A stretch of 14,400 nt of DNA from the NCBI GenBank assembly GCA_002293665.1, contig DBDQ01000131.1:7820-22219 (forward strand). Direction: 5' to 3'. The DNA comes from Alistipes sp. UBA928 (GTDB taxonomy: Bacteria > Bacteroidota > Bacteroidia > Bacteroidales > Rikenellaceae). A program made the position numbers and the translations under genes. The notes under the pieces were generated by a model that was not told where the DNA came from, searched no databases, and saw only the letters and a list, made by a program, of their open reading frames with translations. Of the stretch, positions 1-8,900 are shown piece after piece; position 1 is the stretch's first letter; each line of letters starts with the position of its first letter.

Positions 1-704
1 GACACGTCGGCCATGTTGCTGACCGCGTACTTGAACACAGTCTTGCCGTCCTGATAGATGAAGTGCTCGCGGCGCGCCACGGTCTCCGCAGTGGGAGGAT
101 ACATCGACCCGCCGGCTTTCTGATAGAGGAAGTGGCGGCCGATGCCGTCGACGTGGTTTTCGTAATCGACGAGGCCCACCGTGGGGTCGTCGGTCGGTTC
201 GACGAGCATCGCAACCGCGGCGTCGCCGAACAGCGGGCAGGTGTTGCGGTCGGTGTAGTCGGTCATGCCGCTCATGCGTTCGCCGCACACTAACACGATC
301 TTGCGCGCCCGACCGGTGCGGATGAAGGCGTCGACAGTGGCGAACGAGTAGATGAAGCCGCTGCATCCGGCATTGATGTCGAATCCCCAGGCGTTTTTGA
401 TGCCCACCTTGTCGGATATGATGTTGGCTGTGGCCGGAAAGAGCATGTCGGGCGAGACTGTGGCACAGATCACCATGTCGACGTCGTCGGCTTTGGTGCC
501 GGTGGCGGCGAGCAGCTTGCGCACCGCGTCCGCGCCCATCTCGGAAGTGCCGAGACCGTCCTGCTTGAGGATGTGGCGTTCGACGATTCCGGTGCGTTCG
601 CGTATCCATTGGTCGGAGGTTTCGACCATCTGTTCGAGTTCGCGATTGGTGAGGATGTAGTCGGGCAGCGATGCCTCGATGCCTGTGATGACAGCTCTTT
701 TCAT
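1..704 (-). CDS. fabH: Beta-ketoacyl-ACP synthase III (FabH family), 3' end outside window
   Basis: Reading the minus strand from the ATG at 704-702 gives 234 codons with no stop, so the C-terminus lies beyond the left edge. The family is about 330 residues long. It condenses an acyl-CoA (typically acetyl-CoA) with malonyl-ACP to start fatty acid synthesis in the cytosol. Visible marks are an N-terminal thiolase-like fold starting MKRAVITGIEASLPD, the segment DQWIRERTGI (residues 31-40), and the active-site motif FDINAGCSGF with the nucleophilic cysteine at residue 114. A GERMSG segment (141-146) and LFGDAAVAML (158-167) follow. The catalytic His and Asn would lie in the missing part, so activity cannot be fully judged. 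The start is the first ATG of the conserved N-terminus. It is divergent from the 946 operon. It could be the primary FabH or a paralogue for another acyl pathway; the window does not tell. Confidence 0.93.
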   Translation of the reverse strand, partial: MKRAVITGIEASLPDYILTNRELEQMVETSDQWIRERTGIVERHILKQDGLGTSEMGADAVRKLLAATGTKADDVDMVICATVSPDMLFPATANIISDKVGIKNAWGFDINAGCSGFIYSFATVDAFIRTGRARKIVLVCGERMSGMTDYTDRNTCPLFGDAAVAMLVEPTDDPTVGLVDYENHVDGIGRHFLYQKAGGSMYPPTAETVARREHFIYQDGKTVFKYAVSNMADV

Positions 705-734
705 GGTGTGTGGTATCAGGTTGCAACAACGGTG

Positions 735-742
735 CAAAATTA
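735..742 (-). promoter_or_regulatory. Candidate -7 element for the fabH-like gene
   Basis: On the minus strand this reads TAATTTTG, which fits the Bacteroidetes -7 consensus TAnnTTTG. It lies about 30 nt upstream of the minus-strand start codon. No clear TTTG is seen 19-20 bp further upstream, so it is only a candidate. The whole intergenic region 705-945 shows nothing else beyond this and the divergent plus-strand promoter. Confidence 0.4.
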
Positions 743-885
743 TTGCAAAACTTAAAGTTCGCTTGCCGCGGGGTGCGGATTTAACGAAATGATAACATGA
801 ATATCGGCGAGGATTGTGCGGGGAGGCCGATGCCCCGGTTTTTATCGGCGGATGGGCAAAATTTGTCGACAAAACGATGAAATGG

Positions 886-916
886 TTTGCCGGTTCGGAA
901 AAAGGCGCTATCTTTG
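886..916 (+). promoter_or_regulatory. Bacteroidetes-type promoter of the surface-protein operon
   Basis: TTTG at 886-889, a 19-bp spacer, then TATCTTTG at 909-916. This is an exact match to the Bacteroidetes sigma(ABfr) pattern. Transcription would begin near 923, giving a leader of about 23 nt to the ATG at 946. The promoter therefore excludes the longer in-frame start at 814. Confidence 0.82.
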
Positions 917-945
917 TGGTCGATCAAAATAAAACTTACTCGATT

Positions 946-2658
946 ATGAAGAAGAATTTTGCATTATCGGCACTTGCGGTTATAGTCGCAGTGGCGTTTG
1001 TTTTCACGGGTTGTAAAGACTCCGAGCCCGATCCGGTCAAAGTCAGCAGTATAACGGTGTCGCCCGCGACGGAGACGCTCGAAATCGGCGGAACAGTTAC
1101 CCTCACCGCGGCGGTACTTCCCGCCGACGCCGACAATAAATTATACACATGGTCGAGTTCCGACGACGCCAAGGCTTCGGTGAGCAAGGCAGGTGTGGTG
1201 ACGGCCAAGGCCGCAGGCCGCGTGACCATCACTGCCACCGCCAGCGACGGCAGCAATGCTAAGGGGACGGCTACCATAACTATCAACGAGGCCGTCGTGC
1301 CTCCCGCAACGGTTGTTGCTTTCGCCTCGGGTTTGAGTCTTTCCGATGTCAATTCGTTTAATTACAGCGAAATAGTTACTGCCGAGGGCGCTCCGGCCAA
1401 AGACCTCTCTGTTGAGGTGTCTTCGCAGAGTATCGGAAATATCACGATCAAACTCATCACTGACAACGAGTTGATCGGCTCTAACCTGCCGACAGGGGTC
1501 GCTGAAGGAATCGCACTGGGCGGGCCGGTTAATTTGGAACTGGCGGCAATATTGGATGCAATTTTTAATGGGGGATTGCCTTTTGGCGACAATGTTGTCG
1601 GCAAACAGCAGGTTGAGCTCGACTTCTCGGCAATACAGCCCCTCATCGCGAGTATTCCCGGCGGTGTGAATCAGTTCGACATCGAGATCAAGGCCGAGGA
1701 TGCAGACAGTTCCGTCGTGTCTGTTACCAAGACGCTGAAACTCAAATTCGTGGACGACGTGACCGTGTGGGGAGCCATTGCGGGTGACGGGTTCGACATC
1801 GACGAAGAGCAGGTTATAAATATCTCCGGGGCTGCAAGTGAGTCGCGCAAGATCGACATTACTTCGCTGACCGGGATCGAAAAACTGTTGGTTAACATTG
1901 AAAATCCGATGATCGACGCGATTACCGGTGGATTACCCGAATTGGATCTTGCGACTCCCGGTAACAATGCCGCACTGCTGCGGACAATTGCCGGAATGGG
2001 CCTCGTGCTCCCCTCGGGCGATGCTGTGAAGGGCAAAACCGCACTCACGATCGACATGGACGCCGCTTTCATCGGGGCGCTCGTCGGCTTGGGCGAAGAC
2101 ACCACTGTCATTAAGTTAACCGTTGAGGATGCGGCAGGACACGCCGTGACCAAAACGCTGACGATTACGATCGTCAATGATCTCTCTCTCCAGATCACCG
2201 GCAGCGTGGGCGAAACCCCGATCGAGATCAAAATGAGCGACGCGTTGGCCGATCCCATTGCCATTGACCCTGTGGCCGTCGACATCGTGGCCGATCAGGG
2301 CATCAAGAACTTCATGGTGGAGATTGACTCTTCGAGCATCGCTTTCAAGACGGCTTTAGGCTTGTTTCATGTTACGGGGGCGTTCGACCTGGCGAATCCC
2401 GGTGAAGATTTGGCGGGAAGTCTCACTACCGTGGGGCTGCTCGATCCGGAAACTCCAATCAAGGATGCGACCGAGTTGAGGTTCGATGTGACGCAATTCA
2501 TTCCGCTGATCTTTCAGGTGAGAAACCAAATGTCGCAGGAGACGGGTGACTTCACCGCCAGTTTCAGGTTGATCGTCACCGACGGTGCGAACCAGACAAA
2601 GAGCGCAACCATTGCCCTTGATCTGGTCGACGACTCCGCGGCGCAGGGTGGTGAGTAA
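946..2658 (+). CDS. Surface lipoprotein with BIG2 domain and three related tandem domains
   Basis: The product is 570 residues. A type II signal peptide, MKKNFALSALAVIVAVAFVFTGC, places the lipidated cysteine at residue 23. It is followed by KDSEPD, resembling the acidic export signal of Bacteroidetes surface lipoproteins, so outer-leaflet display is likely. Residues 33-113 are a bacterial Ig-like BIG2 domain (VSSITVSPATETLEIGGTVT, WSSSD, GVVTAKAAGRVTITATASDG). Then come three similar beta-rich units of about 140-150 residues (roughly 125-271, 272-412 and 413-563). Each has a central hydrophobic stretch and a D/K-containing strand, and ends in a [VL]-x-[DN]-D strand (FVDD, IVND, LVDD). I do not recognise a named family for these units. 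A start at 814 is in frame but lies upstream of the predicted transcription start, so 946 is preferred. It is the first gene of an operon with an outer-membrane barrel protein 24 nt downstream and a PCMD lipoprotein. Ligand binding or adhesion is likely, but the substrate is unknown. Confidence 0.85.
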   Translation: MKKNFALSALAVIVAVAFVFTGCKDSEPDPVKVSSITVSPATETLEIGGTVTLTAAVLPADADNKLYTWSSSDDAKASVSKAGVVTAKAAGRVTITATASDGSNAKGTATITINEAVVPPATVVAFASGLSLSDVNSFNYSEIVTAEGAPAKDLSVEVSSQSIGNITIKLITDNELIGSNLPTGVAEGIALGGPVNLELAAILDAIFNGGLPFGDNVVGKQQVELDFSAIQPLIASIPGGVNQFDIEIKAEDADSSVVSVTKTLKLKFVDDVTVWGAIAGDGFDIDEEQVINISGAASESRKIDITSLTGIEKLLVNIENPMIDAITGGLPELDLATPGNNAALLRTIAGMGLVLPSGDAVKGKTALTIDMDAAFIGALVGLGEDTTVIKLTVEDAAGHAVTKTLTITIVNDLSLQITGSVGETPIEIKMSDALADPIAIDPVAVDIVADQGIKNFMVEIDSSSIAFKTALGLFHVTGAFDLANPGEDLAGSLTTVGLLDPETPIKDATELRFDVTQFIPLIFQVRNQMSQETGDFTASFRLIVTDGANQTKSATIALDLVDDSAAQGGE

Positions 2659-2682
2659 GAAATAATATACAGGTAACTGAGT

Positions 2683-3582
2683 ATGGGGAAAAGAGTTTTA
2701 TTACTGTTGGTGTTAGCCGTCGGGTTTGTCCCGGCGGCTAACGCTCAAACAGGGGGTAGGGGAGATTCCGCGGCAGGGTACGAAAACCCGCAACAAACAG
2801 GGGACAGTCCAAACGTCGTCTCGGAGCAAAAACTAACGCGCCGCCAGAGGTTCGACCGCGGGTTGGCCTTTGACACACGCACCCCCTCGATGCCGAAGGG
2901 AATGTGGGTGGCAGGCATCAGCGGGGGGTACTCGCAGCACGACAACAACGACTACGGAGTGTTTATTCTCGACGCGCTCAACAGCCGCGGCAACACTATG
3001 ACCGTCAGTCCGATGGTGCACTATGTGTTTGCCAACAACCAGTCGGTGGGGCTCAGGTTCCGCTACCGCCATTCGCTGTTCGACGCGGCCGACGCACGGT
3101 TCCATCTCACCGATGAACTCTCGACGATGCTGTTGGGTGAGGACGGGAAGATAAAATACCGTTACGAGAACGACAGCTTCATGGGGTTCGTGTCGTATCG
3201 CTACTACGTGGGGTTGGGCAACAGCCGGCGTTTCCTGTTCTTCAACGAGGTGCAGGCGGGTATCGGCGGTGGCAGCGGACGTGAGGACAGCGGCGCCACA
3301 CTCGCCGGTGGGTTCAAACGTACCACTCATCAGCGATCGACCGACTTCAGGCTCGGGTTCTCGCCCGGCGCCACGGTGTTCGTCACCAACGCACTGGCTA
3401 TCGAGTTGCAGATCGGGCTGTTGGGCTACGAGTACCAAAAGTTGACGCAGAAGTCGTCGACCGCCGCCACGACGCCCGGCGAGATAGGGGTCGAGCCGTT
3501 GCCCGGCAGCCGCACGACGCATAATGCTTCGGCGCGGTTCGATCTGCTGTCGATTGCTTTTGGGGCGACGTTTTATTTGTAA
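2683..3582 (+). CDS. Outer-membrane beta-barrel protein
   Basis: The product is 299 residues with a Sec signal peptide: MGKR, the hydrophobic core VLLLLVLAVGFVPAA, then ANA before Q22. After a low-complexity stretch (residues 23-60) the rest alternates polar and hydrophobic residues with many aromatics in strand-like blocks, for example MWVAGISGGYS, YVFANNQSVGLRFRYRHSLF, SFMGFVSYRYYVGLG, RFLFFNEVQAGIGGG and LSIAFGATFYL at the C-terminus. This is typical of small 8-12-stranded Bacteroidetes outer-membrane barrels. No plug domain, TonB box or OmpA domain is seen, so it is not a TonB-dependent transporter. It lies 24 nt after the BIG2 lipoprotein and 24 nt before the PCMD lipoprotein, so the three are very probably co-transcribed. 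It may anchor or export the neighbouring lipoproteins, or act as a small channel. The function is inferred from fold and context only. Confidence 0.82.
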   Translation: MGKRVLLLLVLAVGFVPAANAQTGGRGDSAAGYENPQQTGDSPNVVSEQKLTRRQRFDRGLAFDTRTPSMPKGMWVAGISGGYSQHDNNDYGVFILDALNSRGNTMTVSPMVHYVFANNQSVGLRFRYRHSLFDAADARFHLTDELSTMLLGEDGKIKYRYENDSFMGFVSYRYYVGLGNSRRFLFFNEVQAGIGGGSGREDSGATLAGGFKRTTHQRSTDFRLGFSPGATVFVTNALAIELQIGLLGYEYQKLTQKSSTAATTPGEIGVEPLPGSRTTHNASARFDLLSIAFGATFYL

Positions 3583-3606
3583 TAATCTGCAACTACAAAA
3601 TTGAGA

Positions 3607-4671
3607 ATGAGAGGGATTTTTAAGATATTGGTTTTGGTGGCTGTGGCGGCGGTGAGTTCGTGCATCGAGCCGATCGTGCTTGAGCCCGATATTGTGGGTG
3701 ACATTGTGGCGTTGGAGGTCGAGGGGCAGACTCGTGTGCCGACAATCAACACCGCTACGCGAACCGTTAACATCGAGGTGGGCGAGGCGGTCGATCTCGG
3801 GGCCGTGCGTGTAACCCGCATCGAGTATGTGCAGACCGCTACGGGTGACATTGCCGTGGGGAGTGTGCTCGATTTGCGGACGCCTCTGAAAGTGATAGTC
3901 ACGACAGCCGCTGAATATGAGTGGACTATCATGGCGACGAACTTTTCCGACCCAAACAAACCCCTGCCGAACGGAGGGCTTGAGGATTGGATGGAGACGA
4001 CGAACAGTTTCTCCGGCAGGCATGGCAATTGGTTTCCATACAGGACGGAGGCAGAAGCGTTTTGGGGATCAGGCAACACGACTCTCGGAGGCGATATAAC
4101 TTTCCCTGATTCCGATGTTCGTTCAGGTTCCACAGGCGTGACATCCGCCCGCCTCGCATCGAAATTGGCACCTTTGGTGGGTCTGGCCGCGGGGAATCTC
4201 TTTACCGGAAGATTTTTAGCCTTGTCGGATGGTCTTAAAGGCGGGAGAGTCGAATTCGGTCGGCCGTTCAATACCCGGCCCAAGGCTCTCAAATTTTGGT
4301 ATAAGGCCGCCCCGGGGATCGTGGACAAAGTTAATGCCGGGGCCACCGTAGGGCCCGTCATTGGCGACCGCGACATCTATCGTGTGTTTATCGCATTGGC
4401 CGACAGTGGATTTCCTCATGAGGTGGATACCACCAAGCCGGAAACATTTGTCGACTGGGCGACCGACCCGAGGGTGGTCGCCTTCGGCGAGATGGTTAGT
4501 TCGGAAATGGTTGCCGAATGGACAGAGGCAACTATCGAGTTGGAATACCGCGGCAGCGACCGTACGCCAACACACATCATAGTCGTGGCTACTGCCAACA
4601 TGTACGCGGATTACTTTGTCGGGAGTACCAAAAGCGTGTTGTACGTCGACGACTTCGAGTTGGTCTATTGA
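3607..4671 (+). CDS. PCMD-domain surface lipoprotein
   Basis: The product is 354 residues. MRGIFKILVLVAVAAVSSC is a lipoprotein signal peptide with the lipid cysteine at residue 19. Residues about 31-112 look like an Ig-like module (DIVALEVEGQ, IEVGEAVDLG, EYEWTIMA). Residues about 122-354 match the putative carbohydrate metabolism domain (PCMD, PF13201). Supporting segments are NGGLEDW near the domain start, AAGNLFTGRF, FGRPFNTRPKALKFWYK, TEATIELEYR, PTHIIVVATANMYADYF and the C-terminal VLYVDDFELVY. The PCMD name is historical; a carbohydrate-binding jelly-roll role is suspected for the family rather than proven. A TTG two codons upstream (3601) would extend the frame, but ATG at 3607 gives the normal lipoprotein start. 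It is the last gene of the three-gene surface operon and is followed by a strong hairpin terminator. Confidence 0.85.
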   Translation: MRGIFKILVLVAVAAVSSCIEPIVLEPDIVGDIVALEVEGQTRVPTINTATRTVNIEVGEAVDLGAVRVTRIEYVQTATGDIAVGSVLDLRTPLKVIVTTAAEYEWTIMATNFSDPNKPLPNGGLEDWMETTNSFSGRHGNWFPYRTEAEAFWGSGNTTLGGDITFPDSDVRSGSTGVTSARLASKLAPLVGLAAGNLFTGRFLALSDGLKGGRVEFGRPFNTRPKALKFWYKAAPGIVDKVNAGATVGPVIGDRDIYRVFIALADSGFPHEVDTTKPETFVDWATDPRVVAFGEMVSSEMVAEWTEATIELEYRGSDRTPTHIIVVATANMYADYFVGSTKSVLYVDDFELVY

Positions 4672-4683
4672 TTATTTCATAAG

Positions 4684-4725
4684 GGAATCGTCTGTGCCCA
4701 TTGTGGGCACAGACGATTCCGTTTC
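4684..4725 (+). terminator. Perfect 17-bp hairpin terminator after the surface operon
   Basis: The arms 4684-4700 and 4704-4720 are exact reverse complements around a TTG loop. The sequence GTTTCTAATC follows. The T-tract is weak, but the stem is long and perfect and lies just after the stop at 4671 and before the next promoter. It could act in either direction. Confidence 0.75.
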
Positions 4726-4765
4726 TAATCATTCACCCCCGAATTTTTCCGTTTCGCGGTGTGGT

Positions 4766-4797
4766 TTTGGTTCTCTTTTTGTGATGGGGTATCTTTG
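4766..4797 (+). promoter_or_regulatory. Bacteroidetes-type promoter of the RND efflux operon
   Basis: TTTG at 4766-4769, a 20-bp spacer and TATCTTTG at 4790-4797. The expected transcription start is near 4804, about 27 nt before the adaptor ATG at 4831. This rules out the longer in-frame start at 4759. No palindromic operator or regulator gene is seen next to it. Confidence 0.8.
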
Positions 4798-4830
4798 TTG
4801 AATTATCAACCAAAATATGTCTCGGTAGCA

Positions 4831-5907
4831 ATGAGGAAATCAACGAACAGGTGGGTGGCGTTGGGCGTGATAGCTGTGATCGCGGCGGGGATCGTCGTGT
4901 ATCGCACGGTGTGGCAGCGGCGCGATGAAGGTCCTGGAGGAGGAGGCATTGCCGGGCCCGGCCGCACGGAACTGCCGGTGCAGGGAATGATCATAGGCGT
5001 GCAGCCGCTCACATTTGCCCACGAAGGTATGACGGCCACGATCCTGCCCGACGAAGAGGTCGATCTGGCTTTCGAAACCTCGGGCAAGATAACCCACATC
5101 CACTTCAGCGAGGATACCGCCGTGCGCAAAGGCGAGCTGTTGGCCAAGATCAATGACGAACCGCTCCAGGCGCAGCTCAAGAAGTTGGAGGCGCAGGTGA
5201 AACTCTCCGAGGACAGACTCTACCGCCAGAGCGAACTGCTGGAGAGGGACGCCGTGAGCCGCGAGGCTTACGAGCAGGCGCAAACCAATCTGGCGATGTT
5301 GCAGGCCGACATCGACCTGGTGAAGGCGCACATTGCGCAGACCGAACTGAGGGCTCCGTTCGACGGGGTGATAGGATTCCGTCACGTGAGCGAGGGGGCC
5401 TATGTGTCGCCCTCGACCGCTGTGGCGCGCCTCGTGAAGATACAGCCGCTGAAGCTCAGTTTCTCGATTCCCGAAAGATATATGAACGCCGTGAGCCGCG
5501 GTACACGAATCAGGTTTACGGTGCGCGGACTGCTCGACACCTTCGAGGCGGATGTTTACGCCGTGTCGTCGGAGATTGAGCTTAACACCAGGCAGTTGGA
5601 TGTGAAGGCGCTTTTCCCCAACAGCCGCCTGCAACTCATGCCCGGCCGATCGGCGGCCGTCGACATTACACTTTATGAGCACGACAACGCGCTGGTGATT
5701 CCCGCCCAGGCTATCATTCCCGAGATGGGGGCAGACAAGGTGTATGTATACCGCGGCGGGACGGCCCAGCCGATAACCATCGAGACGGGACAGCGAACCG
5801 ATGCCGCAGTGGAGGTGCTTACCGGACTGATGCCGGGCGACACACTTATCACCACCGGGACGCTGCAGTTGAGGCAGGGGCTGCCGGTAAGGATCGAGAA
5901 TCTATGA
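4831..5907 (+). CDS. RND efflux periplasmic adaptor (membrane fusion protein)
   Basis: The product is 358 residues. An N-terminal uncleaved membrane anchor spans residues about 7-24, with WVALGVIAVIAAGIVVYRTV as its core, followed by a short glycine-rich linker. There is no lipobox cysteine, so it is membrane-anchored rather than lipidated. The lipoyl/barrel-sandwich half VDLAFETSGKITHIHFSEDTAVRKGELLAKI is followed by an alpha-helical hairpin (LQAQLKKLEAQVKLSEDRLY through LQADIDLVKAHIAQTEL). The second lipoyl half, LRAPFDGVIGFRHVSEGAYVSPSTAVARLV, comes next, then the beta-barrel domain (LKLSFSIPERY, IRFTV) and the membrane-proximal domain ending LPVRIEN. In the periplasm such proteins bridge the inner-membrane pump to the outer-membrane channel. 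Its stop overlaps the start of the pump gene (ATGA at 5904-5907), indicating translational coupling. The start at 4831 is set by the promoter just upstream. Confidence 0.94.
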   Translation: MRKSTNRWVALGVIAVIAAGIVVYRTVWQRRDEGPGGGGIAGPGRTELPVQGMIIGVQPLTFAHEGMTATILPDEEVDLAFETSGKITHIHFSEDTAVRKGELLAKINDEPLQAQLKKLEAQVKLSEDRLYRQSELLERDAVSREAYEQAQTNLAMLQADIDLVKAHIAQTELRAPFDGVIGFRHVSEGAYVSPSTAVARLVKIQPLKLSFSIPERYMNAVSRGTRIRFTVRGLLDTFEADVYAVSSEIELNTRQLDVKALFPNSRLQLMPGRSAAVDITLYEHDNALVIPAQAIIPEMGADKVYVYRGGTAQPITIETGQRTDAAVEVLTGLMPGDTLITTGTLQLRQGLPVRIENL

Positions 5908-8900
5908 ACGTTTCGGAATTAAGCATACGAAGACCTGTCATGGCGACGGTGTTCTCGCTGGTGATCCTGCTGTTCGGGTTCATCGGGTTCAGCTATCTGG
6001 GAGTGAGGGAGTACCCGAGCGTCGACAATCCCATCATCACGGTGATGACGTCGTATCCGGGAGCCAACGCCGACGTCATAGAGAATCAGATCACCGAGCC
6101 GCTTGAGCAAAACATCAACGGTATTCCGGGCATACGTTCGCTCACCAGCGTGTCGTCGCAGGGACAAAGTCGCATCACGGTGGAGTTCGAGCTGTCGGTG
6201 CCTCTCGAAACGGCGGCGAACGACGTGAGGGACAAGGTGTCGAGGTCGCAGAGGTATCTGCCGCGCGACTGCGATCCGCCCACCGTGACGAAGGCCGACG
6301 CCGACGCCACGCCTATATTGATGGTGTCGGTGCAGAGCGACAGCCGGTCGCTGCTCGAAATATCGGAGATTGCCGACCTCACCATAAAGGAGCAGCTGCA
6401 GACGATCAACAACGTGAGCGGGGTGGAGATTTGGGGCGAAAAGCGCTACGCGATGCGCCTGTGGCTCGACCCGGTGAGCATGGCGGCCCACGGGGTGACG
6501 ACGATGGACGTGAAGAGCGCCGTGGACCGCGAGAACGTGGAGCTGCCGAGCGGCTCGATCGAAGGTAACACCATTGAGCTGTCGATCCGAACACTCGGAC
6601 TGATGCACACCGCCGACGAGTTCAACAACCTGATAATCCGTACCGACGGGCAGAGAGTGGTGCGACTGCGCGACATAGGGTGGGCCGAGCTGAGCCCGCG
6701 CGACCTGCGGAGCTACATGAAGATGAACGGTGTTCCGATGGTGGGGGTTATAGTGATCCCGCAGCCCGGCGCAAACCATATAGAGATAGCCGACGCCGTG
6801 TATGAACGCATGGAGGCGATGAAGAAAGACCTGCCCGAAGATGTGGTGACAAACTACGGGTTCGACAACACGCGCTTCATACGGTCGTCGATCTCGGAGG
6901 TGGTCGAGACGGTGTGGGTGGCGCTGCTGTTGGTGATCGTTATCATCTTTTTGTTTTTGCGCGACTGGCGCGTGACGCTGGTGCCGATCGTGGTGATCCC
7001 GGTGGCGCTCATCGGGTCGTTCTTTGTGATGTATGTATGCGGGTTCTCGATCAACACACTCACGATGCTTGCAGTGGTGCTAGCGATCGGCCTTGTGGTG
7101 GACGACGCCATTGTGATGACCGAAAATATCTATCTGCGCATCGAGCGGGGCATGCCGCCGATGGAGGCGGGCATAGATGGGGCGAAGGAGATATTCTTTG
7201 CGATCGTCTCCACGACCATCACTCTTGTGGCGGTGTTCCTGCCAATCGTATTCATGTCGGGAATGACGGGGAGGCTGTTCCGCGAGTTCTCGCTCGTGAT
7301 CGCGGGGGCGGTGGCCATATCGTCGTTCGTGGCGTTGACCTTCACCCCGATGCTGTCGACCAAGATTTTGAAACGGCGCGAACGGCAGAGTTGGCTCTAC
7401 CGCGCCACGGAGCCATTCTTCGATTGGCTCAACGGAATTTATCACCGTGGTTTGGCAGCTTTTCTGCGTCGCCGCTGGCTGGCGCTGCCCATCGTGGCGG
7501 GGATGGTGGGGATCATAGTGTGGCTGTGGAGCGCGGTGCCGAGTGAGTTGGCGCCATTGGAAGACCGCTCGTCGGTGCAGATTCGCACGATGGGGCCCGA
7601 GGGGGTGACTTTCGAATACATGAGAGACTACACCGAGGGGATCAACCTGCTCGTGGATTCGCTCGTGCCCGAGGCGAGGTTCGTCACCGCGAGGGTGCAG
7701 AACGGACAGGGTAACCTCCAGGTGGAACTGGCCGGCCTCGAGGAGAGAGAGAGATCGCAGATGGAGATTGCCGATGCGCTGTCGTCGGCCGTGGAGAGTC
7801 GCACGGCGGCGCGTTCGTTCGTGCAGCAGCGCTCAACCTTCGGCGGCGGCCGCGGAGGGGGCATGCCCGTGCAGTATGTTTTGCAGGCGATCGACCTCGA
7901 AAGCCTGCGCGAGGTGCTGCCGCGGTTTATGGAGATGGTGAGCGAGAGCCCGGTGTTCCGCATGAGCGACGTGAACCTGAAGTTCACCAAGCCCGAGGCG
8001 CGTATCTCGATCGACCGCGACAAGGCCAATCTGTTGGGTGTGAGTACCCAGAATATTGCGCAAACTTTGCAGTACGGGTTGAGCGGTCAGCGCATGGGCT
8101 ACTTCTACATGAACGGCAAGCAGTACGAGATATTGGGTGAGATCAACCGCCAGCAGCGCAACAAACCGGCCGACCTGTCGAGCATGTATATTCGCAACAA
8201 CGCCGGGGGCATGATTCAGATGGACAACCTTGTGGAGATCAACGAGGATATAGCTCCGCCGCAGCTCTATCGCTACAATCGTTTTGTGGCGGCGACGGTG
8301 TCGGCGGGTCTGGCGCGCGGTTATACTATCGGGCAGGGGCTTGAGGAGATGGACCGCATAGCCGCCGAAGTGTTGGACGACAATTTCCGCACGGCGCTGG
8401 CGGGTGAGTCGAAGGAGTTCCGCGAGAGTGCGTCGTCGTTGATGTTTGCCTTCATTCTCGCTATCGTGTTGATCTATCTGGTGCTCGCCGCGCAGTTCGA
8501 AAGCTTTAAGGATCCGTTAGTTATCATGCTTACCGTGCCGCTGGCGGTTGCCGGGGCGCTCGTATTCATGTACGCCACCGGGGGAACTATGAATATCTTC
8601 AGTCAGATCGGGATAATTATGTTAATCGGGCTTGTGGCGAAGAACGGCATACTGATCGTGGAATTCGCAAACCAGAAACAGGCCGTGGGTGAGACGAAGG
8701 GTGAAGCGATACTCGGTGCGTCGCTGCAGCGTCTGCGGCCGATCCTGATGACTTCGTTCTCGACGATACTCGGGCTGCTGCCCCTGGCCTTCGCGAGCGG
8801 CGAGGGTGCACAGTCGCGCATTGCTATGGGGGTCGCAGTGACGGGCGGGCTGCTTATCTCCACCATTATGACTCTGTTCATCGTGCCCGCCATGTACAGC

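Noticed and set aside
63..660. Plus-strand open frames in the first 700 bases
   Set aside because: They are antisense to the clear FabH-type sequence with its active-site cysteine motif.
814..945. N-terminal extension of the BIG2 lipoprotein
   Set aside because: The exact TTTG-N19-TATCTTTG promoter at 886-916 lies inside it, and the lipoprotein signal peptide begins at 946.
2833..4023. A 396-codon minus-strand open frame across the barrel and PCMD genes
   Set aside because: It spans two real genes and their intergenic gap, with low-complexity His/Arg/Val-rich composition and no family features.
4684..4720. The perfect 17-bp inverted repeat as a mobile-element end or recombination site
   Set aside because: It is single, lies directly after an operon stop and before a promoter, and no transposase or second copy is seen; a terminator explains it better.
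4759..4830. N-terminal extension of the efflux adaptor
   Set aside because: It contains the promoter at 4766-4797; the membrane anchor typical of adaptors begins right after the ATG at 4831.
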